A stretch of DNA of 64,000 bases from Thiopseudomonas sp964394445 (GTDB lineage: Bacteria; Pseudomonadota; Gammaproteobacteria; Pseudomonadales; Pseudomonadaceae), in the NCBI GenBank assembly GCA_964394445.1, contig CAYMXO010000005.1, positions 14,562 through 78,561 of the forward strand. Direction: 5' to 3'. Position numbers and translations under genes: made by a program. The notes beneath the pieces were generated by a model. That model did no database searches. It had not been told where the DNA came from and saw only the letters and a program-made list of their open reading frames with translations. This document shows, piece after piece, positions 60,452 through 64,000 of this stretch (its first letter is position 1; each line of letters begins with the position of its first letter).

Positions 60452-61582
60452 CTACTGCTGTGGCCCGGCAATGATCGGCCGCATGCCAACCTCGGCCAGC
60501 AACAGCAGCGCATTACCCTGACGCAACACCTCCATCTCTACCGGCTCGCCGGGCTGCATGTTTGCGACCTGATTCATCGAGCTGCGCCCGTCCACCGCAG
60601 CCTCTCCGGCAATCGAAAGAATAATGTCCCCCGGCAACAAGCCTGCCTGCGCAGCAGGCCCATCGCGCAGCACCCCTGCGACAAGAATCCCTGTACGCTG
60701 TTGCAAGTCGAAGGTTTCCGCCAGCTCCGGAGTTAGCGCCTGCACCTCCAGCCCAAGCCAGCCACGCACCACCTGACCATGCTCAATGATGGATTCCATC
60801 ACGCTCAGTGCCAGCTTGACCGGAATGGCAAAACCTATTCCCTGCGAACCGCCACTGCGTGAAAAAATTGCCGTATTGATGCCCAGCAGACGCCCGCTGG
60901 CGTCCACCAGCGCACCGCCGGAGTTACCCGGATTGATCGCGGCGTCGGTCTGGATAAAGTCTTCATAGGTATTGATACCCAGCTGATTGCGCCCGGTGGC
61001 GCTGACGATACCCATGGTAACCGTCTGACCGACACCAAAGGGGTTACCGATTGCCAGCGCCACATCCCCGATACGCGCCTTGTCTGACTTGCCCGGACTG
61101 ATCACTGGCAGATCGGGCAAATCGATTTTCAATACGGCAAGGTCGGTCTCCGGATCAGTACCGATGATCCGGCCCAGGGTTTCACGGCCATCCTTGAGCG
61201 CAACCACAATCTGTTCAGCACCGGCAATGACGTGGTTATTGGTCAGCAAATAGCCTTCCCGGCTCATGATCACTGCCGAGCCCAGGCTTGATTCAAGCCG
61301 GCGCTGCTGTGGCAGGCTGTCACCAAAAAAATGCCGCAAAGAAGGGTCGGAAAACAGCGGGTGGATCGGCTCGCTGGTCACCTTGGTGCTGTACAGGTTG
61401 GCTACGGCAGGAGAAGCATAGCTGACGGCTCCGGCGTAGGATTCAGGCCCGACCGCCTCTACCTGCGGGGCCTTCCGCAGCACGGGCAGCCCCAGCTGCT
61501 CGGGAAACCAGCTCATAATGACCAGTGCGATCAAGACACCGGTCAGTACCGGCCAACCCAGTTGGCGCAACAGTTCTCGCAT
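60452..61582 (-). CDS. algW: Periplasmic serine endoprotease AlgW/DegS-type
   Basis: 376 residues. An uncleaved N-terminal membrane anchor (about 8-26), a trypsin-like domain with His in LTNNHVIAGAE, Asp in DPETDLAVLKI and Ser in INPGNSGGALVD, and one C-terminal PDZ domain (about 270-365). A single PDZ and the anchor mark it as DegS/AlgW rather than DegP. It senses misfolded outer membrane proteins and makes the first cut in the anti-sigma factor MucA/RseA, activating AlgU/RpoE. Convergent with zapG. Confidence 0.94.
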   Translation of the reverse strand: MRELLRQLGWPVLTGVLIALVIMSWFPEQLGLPVLRKAPQVEAVGPESYAGAVSYASPAVANLYSTKVTSEPIHPLFSDPSLRHFFGDSLPQQRRLESSLGSAVIMSREGYLLTNNHVIAGAEQIVVALKDGRETLGRIIGTDPETDLAVLKIDLPDLPVISPGKSDKARIGDVALAIGNPFGVGQTVTMGIVSATGRNQLGINTYEDFIQTDAAINPGNSGGALVDASGRLLGINTAIFSRSGGSQGIGFAIPVKLALSVMESIIEHGQVVRGWLGLEVQALTPELAETFDLQQRTGILVAGVLRDGPAAQAGLLPGDIILSIAGEAAVDGRSSMNQVANMQPGEPVEMEVLRQGNALLLLAEVGMRPIIAGPQQ

Positions 61583-61766
61583 ACAAGTCCCTTAATTGTT
61601 GATGCCTGTACAAAGCAAAACGGCATTATAGTCGTCCCGGCTGATTGTGCCCAAGTATGCGATATTTTCGATAGCCGGCAAGACACCTGTAGCACCGGAT
61701 AGCACCGGCATGACGCCCTGCCTGAAACGGGCGATAATGTGCGCAAATCATTTACGGAGCAAGGAC

Positions 61767-62525
61767 ATGGGTATCAGTACCAAAGCGCTGCTGGCTGCAC
61801 TCGACGACTACCTGGAAACTTCCAGCATCAGCGATTATTGCCCCAACGGCCTGCAGGTGCAGGGGCGCCCGCAAATACGCCGTATCGTTTCCGGTGTGAC
61901 TGCCAGCCAGGCACTGCTTGACGCGGCCATTGAACGCGAAGCCGATGCCATTCTGGTGCATCACGGCTATTTCTGGAAAGGTGAAAACCCGGTCGTCACA
62001 GGCATGAAGCAGCGTCGCCTGAAAAGCCTGCTACAGCATGACATCAACCTGATTGCCTATCACCTGCCGCTGGATACGCACCCCGAAGTGGGCAACAATG
62101 TGCAGCTGGGCAAACGTCTCGGCCTGTCGGTTACCGGCCCCCTTGAGGCCGGCAATCCGCGCAGTATCGGCCTGATCGGTGAGCTGCCGCAGCCCCTTGC
62201 CAGCATGGAATTTGCCGCACTGATCGACCGGGCGTTGCAGCGCCCCCCCATGGTGATTGATGCCGGCCGGCCAATCCGGACGGTCGCCTGGTGCACCGGT
62301 GGCGCGCAAAGCTATATCAACCACGCCATTGACGCCGGCGTGGATGCCTTTATCACCGGTGAAATCTCCGAGCACAGCACCCATAGTGCGCTGGAAAACG
62401 GCATCTCCTACTTTGCTGCCGGCCACCATGCGACCGAACGTTACGGAGTGCAGGCGCTGGGCGAGTGGATTGCCGGGCAGTTTGGCATCGGGCATGAATA
62501 TGTGGAGTGCCCCAATCCGGCGTAA
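61767..62525 (+). CDS. Nif3-like dinuclear metal center protein
   Basis: 252 residues from the ATG after ACGGAGCAAGGAC. NIF3/YbgI signatures: SDYCPNGLQVQG near the N-terminus, AILVHHGYFWKGENP (metal His pair), AYHLPLDTHPEVGNN and the C-terminal FAAGHHATERYGVQALG. Hexameric proteins with a two-metal site; annotated as GTP cyclohydrolase type 2-like, but no settled function. Divergent from algW with 184 bases between starts, as in Pseudomonas. Confidence 0.92.
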   Translation: MGISTKALLAALDDYLETSSISDYCPNGLQVQGRPQIRRIVSGVTASQALLDAAIEREADAILVHHGYFWKGENPVVTGMKQRRLKSLLQHDINLIAYHLPLDTHPEVGNNVQLGKRLGLSVTGPLEAGNPRSIGLIGELPQPLASMEFAALIDRALQRPPMVIDAGRPIRTVAWCTGGAQSYINHAIDAGVDAFITGEISEHSTHSALENGISYFAAGHHATERYGVQALGEWIAGQFGIGHEYVECPNPA

Positions 62526-62716
62526 CCATAAGCCAGCAGCATACCTGCTGATGCGGCGTGGCGTTGCGCTTCTGCAGCAGAAAGCAACGCCCCCATATCG
62601 GCGACAGGGCGCGGCGACTGCCAACCTGAATGCCCGGCAACCAGCCTGGAACCAGACAAAACCGCCTGCACCTCCCTTTGCTTCTGCCGAATATCTTAAT
62701 TCCATATCAGTATTGA

Positions 62717-62735
62717 TAACCGCTTGGTTATAACA
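62717..62735 (+). promoter_or_regulatory. Candidate cysD promoter dyad
   Basis: ATAACC-GCTT-GGTTAT at 62717-62732 overlaps a possible -10 TATAAC (62730-62735), about 60 bases before the cysD start. CysB control of cysD is expected, but the match to a CysB site is not clear. Confidence 0.4.
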
Positions 62736-62793
62736 CCCAGGCACGCTAGAGTTCACTCCAATCTTTTTACAGCCGGATTGTTGCGAGCATCTC

Positions 62794-63711
62794 ATGGCAG
62801 ACACCCTGACCCACCTGAAACAACTGGAAGCAGAAAGCATTCACATCATTCGCGAAGTGGCCGCGGAATTTGACAACCCGGTCATGCTTTACTCGATCGG
62901 CAAAGACTCGGCCGTGATGCTGCACCTGGCGCGCAAGGCATTCTATCCGGGCAAGCTGCCATTTCCGGTGCTGCATGTGGATACACGCTGGAAGTTTCAG
63001 GAGATGTACCGTTTCCGCGAGCGCATGGTGCAGGATTTTGAGCTGGACCTGCTCACCCACATCAACCCGGACGGCATTGAGCAGGACATCAATCCTTTTG
63101 TGCATGGCAGCGCCAGGCATACCGACATCATGAAAACCGAAGGCCTGAAACAGGCTCTGGACAAGTACGGCTTTGATGCCGCCTTTGGTGGTGCCCGACG
63201 CGACGAAGAAAAGTCCCGCGCCAAGGAGCGGGTGTATTCCTTTCGCGACAGCAAGCACCGCTGGGACCCGAAGAACCAGCGTCCCGAGCTGTGGAACATT
63301 TACAACGGCAAGATCAACAAGGGCGAGTCGATCCGGGTGTTCCCACTGTCGAACTGGACCGAGCTGGATATCTGGCAGTACATCTATCTGGAAGGCATTC
63401 CGATCGTGCCGCTGTACTTTGCTGCCGAACGCGAGGTAATCGAGCGTGACGGCACCCTGATTTTGATCGATGACGAGCGTATCCTTGAGCATTTGAGCGT
63501 GGAAGAAAAGGCCCGCATCCAGAAGAAAAGCGTACGTTTCCGCACCCTCGGCTGCTATCCGCTGACCGGAGCTGTAGAGTCTACCGCCAGCACCCTGCCG
63601 GAGATCATCCAGGAAATGCTGCTGACACGCACATCCGAGCGGCAGGGCCGGGTGATTGACCATGACGGGGCCGGCTCGATGGAAGAGAAAAAACGCCAGG
63701 GGTATTTTTGA
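62794..63711 (+). CDS. cysD: Sulfate adenylyltransferase subunit 2
   Basis: 305 residues. PP-loop ATP pyrophosphatase of the PAPS reductase type: YSIGKDSAVMLHLARKAF, LPFPVLHVDTRWKFQEMY, AFGGARRDEEKSRAKERVYSFRD and FPLSNWTELDIWQYI. With GTPase CysN it makes APS from sulfate and ATP, the first step of assimilation. In Pseudomonas cysNC follows within a short gap; here the 289 bases to the window edge are repeats, with no cysN start. Confidence 0.97.
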   Translation: MADTLTHLKQLEAESIHIIREVAAEFDNPVMLYSIGKDSAVMLHLARKAFYPGKLPFPVLHVDTRWKFQEMYRFRERMVQDFELDLLTHINPDGIEQDINPFVHGSARHTDIMKTEGLKQALDKYGFDAAFGGARRDEEKSRAKERVYSFRDSKHRWDPKNQRPELWNIYNGKINKGESIRVFPLSNWTELDIWQYIYLEGIPIVPLYFAAEREVIERDGTLILIDDERILEHLSVEEKARIQKKSVRFRTLGCYPLTGAVESTASTLPEIIQEMLLTRTSERQGRVIDHDGAGSMEEKKRQGYF

Positions 63712-63735
63712 TTTTTTTGTCTTGCAGTGAATGGG

Positions 63736-63884
63736 GCAGGTTGGAGTCTGTGCTGCCGCTACGTTTCGGCGCCGAAGCACGCTTCGGCACCTCACTGATG
63801 CGTTGCACAGACTCCAGCCTGACCCAAATACACCGCAGACATTGTCGGGGAGATTGGCCCGCCTGCGGCGGGCTGCTGTCGCGT
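63736..63884 (-). repeat. GCGACAGCA-family repeat, copy downstream of cysD (minus orientation)
   Basis: Read on the minus strand: box CGCGACAGCAGCCCGCC-GCA-GGCGGG (63884-63858 in parts), a spacer of about 35 bases, then a 17-bp stem GCACAGACTCCAACCTG-type at 63737-63753 / 63805-63821 (one mismatch) with an inner arm GCCGAAG / CTTCGGC. It begins 25 bases after the cysD stop and could also act as its terminator. Confidence 0.85.
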
Positions 63885-63932
63885 GCTGGCTGCGCTTTTG
63901 GCTGTTTGTCTTGCGATGAAGAGTCGGTGTTG

Positions 63933-64000
63933 GCAGGTTGGTAGACTCGGTTTTGCGTGCGAAACGCACGCAGCGATGCACAGCATCGCCACCCTCCCCC
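63933..64000 (-). repeat. Second cysD-downstream repeat copy, cut by the window edge
   Basis: GGCAGGTTGG recurs 197 bases after the first copy and is followed by two adjacent perfect arms, GCGTGCG-AAA-CGCACGC (63955-63971) and GCGATGC-ACA-GCATCGC (63973-63989). The closing half of the outer stem would lie beyond base 64000. Confidence 0.7.

Noticed and set aside
53013..64000. Integron attC sites
   Set aside because: The folded shape is attractive, but no GTTRRRY/RYYYAAC core pair, no cassette genes and no integron integrase were found.

Overview
The window is chromosomal DNA of a gammaproteobacterium close to Pseudomonas (Pseudomonadaceae, about 60% GC). The evidence is the tmRNA tag ANDDNYALAA, REP elements of the Pseudomonas type, the lineage-specific PA3496 family protein, and gene blocks that match Pseudomonas: fadD / lipase / MaoC, nth-PA3496, rpsP-rimM-trmD-rplS, rne / rluC-HAD-S49 peptidase, ybgC-tolQRAB-pal-cpoB, ruvCAB, yebC, aspS, and trpS / hydrolase / zapG / algW / nif3 / cysD. 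Species cannot be fixed from sequence alone. One 100-N gap (26095-26194) lies inside recQ.

Layout. 1-3.3 kb: tail of an ABC ATPase, a small secreted Cys-containing protein, a tyrosine-recombinase relic beside tmRNA, and a KAS III enzyme. 3.5-8.3 kb: cmoAB (tRNA wobble uridine modification), a periplasmic binding protein and putP. 8.6-11.3 kb: ydbH-ynbE-ydbL (intermembrane lipid transport), then tRNA-Pro. 11.5-16 kb: PAP2 phosphatase, fadD, a lipase-like hydrolase and a MaoC hydratase, which together form a fatty-acid activation and oxidation cluster. 16-24.8 kb: nth and small proteins, xerD, the rpsP operon, ffh, maf, ybaN and a YecA-type gene. 24.9-31.5 kb: recQ and two large transporters (SLC13 family and BetT). 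31.6-38 kb: rne with a long leader, diverging from rluC-HAD-S49 peptidase. 38.2-46.9 kb: nadA, tRNA-Lys, the Tol-Pal system, then ruvBAC. 47.6-55.3 kb: yebC, aspS, a membrane-tethered cold-shock protein, glutamate dehydrogenase, ribD and nrdR. 55.5-63.7 kb: miaB, dksA, trpS, a hydrolase, zapG, algW, nif3 and cysD.

Almost every gene is housekeeping: envelope integrity (Tol-Pal, YdbH, AlgW), translation and tRNA modification (CmoAB, TrmD, RimM, MiaB, AspRS, TrpRS), DNA repair and recombination (Nth, RuvABC, RecQ, XerD), and lipid, NAD, riboflavin and sulfur metabolism. No defence system, CRISPR array, prophage or complete mobile element was seen.

The most unusual signal is in the intergenic DNA from 46.9 kb to the right edge. 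A dispersed repeat family recurs there with a GCGACAGCA box, usually followed by a short palindrome, and then a variable imperfect palindrome, often able to fold as a stem with two arms. It occurs at ruvC/yebC, yebC/aspS, gdh/ribD (tandem units of about 295 bp that also carry a REP) and downstream of cysD. Other items of interest are the integrase relic at ssrA, the structured betT leader, the long rne leader with two palindromes, and a 55-bp assembly-overlap artefact that falsely breaks recQ.
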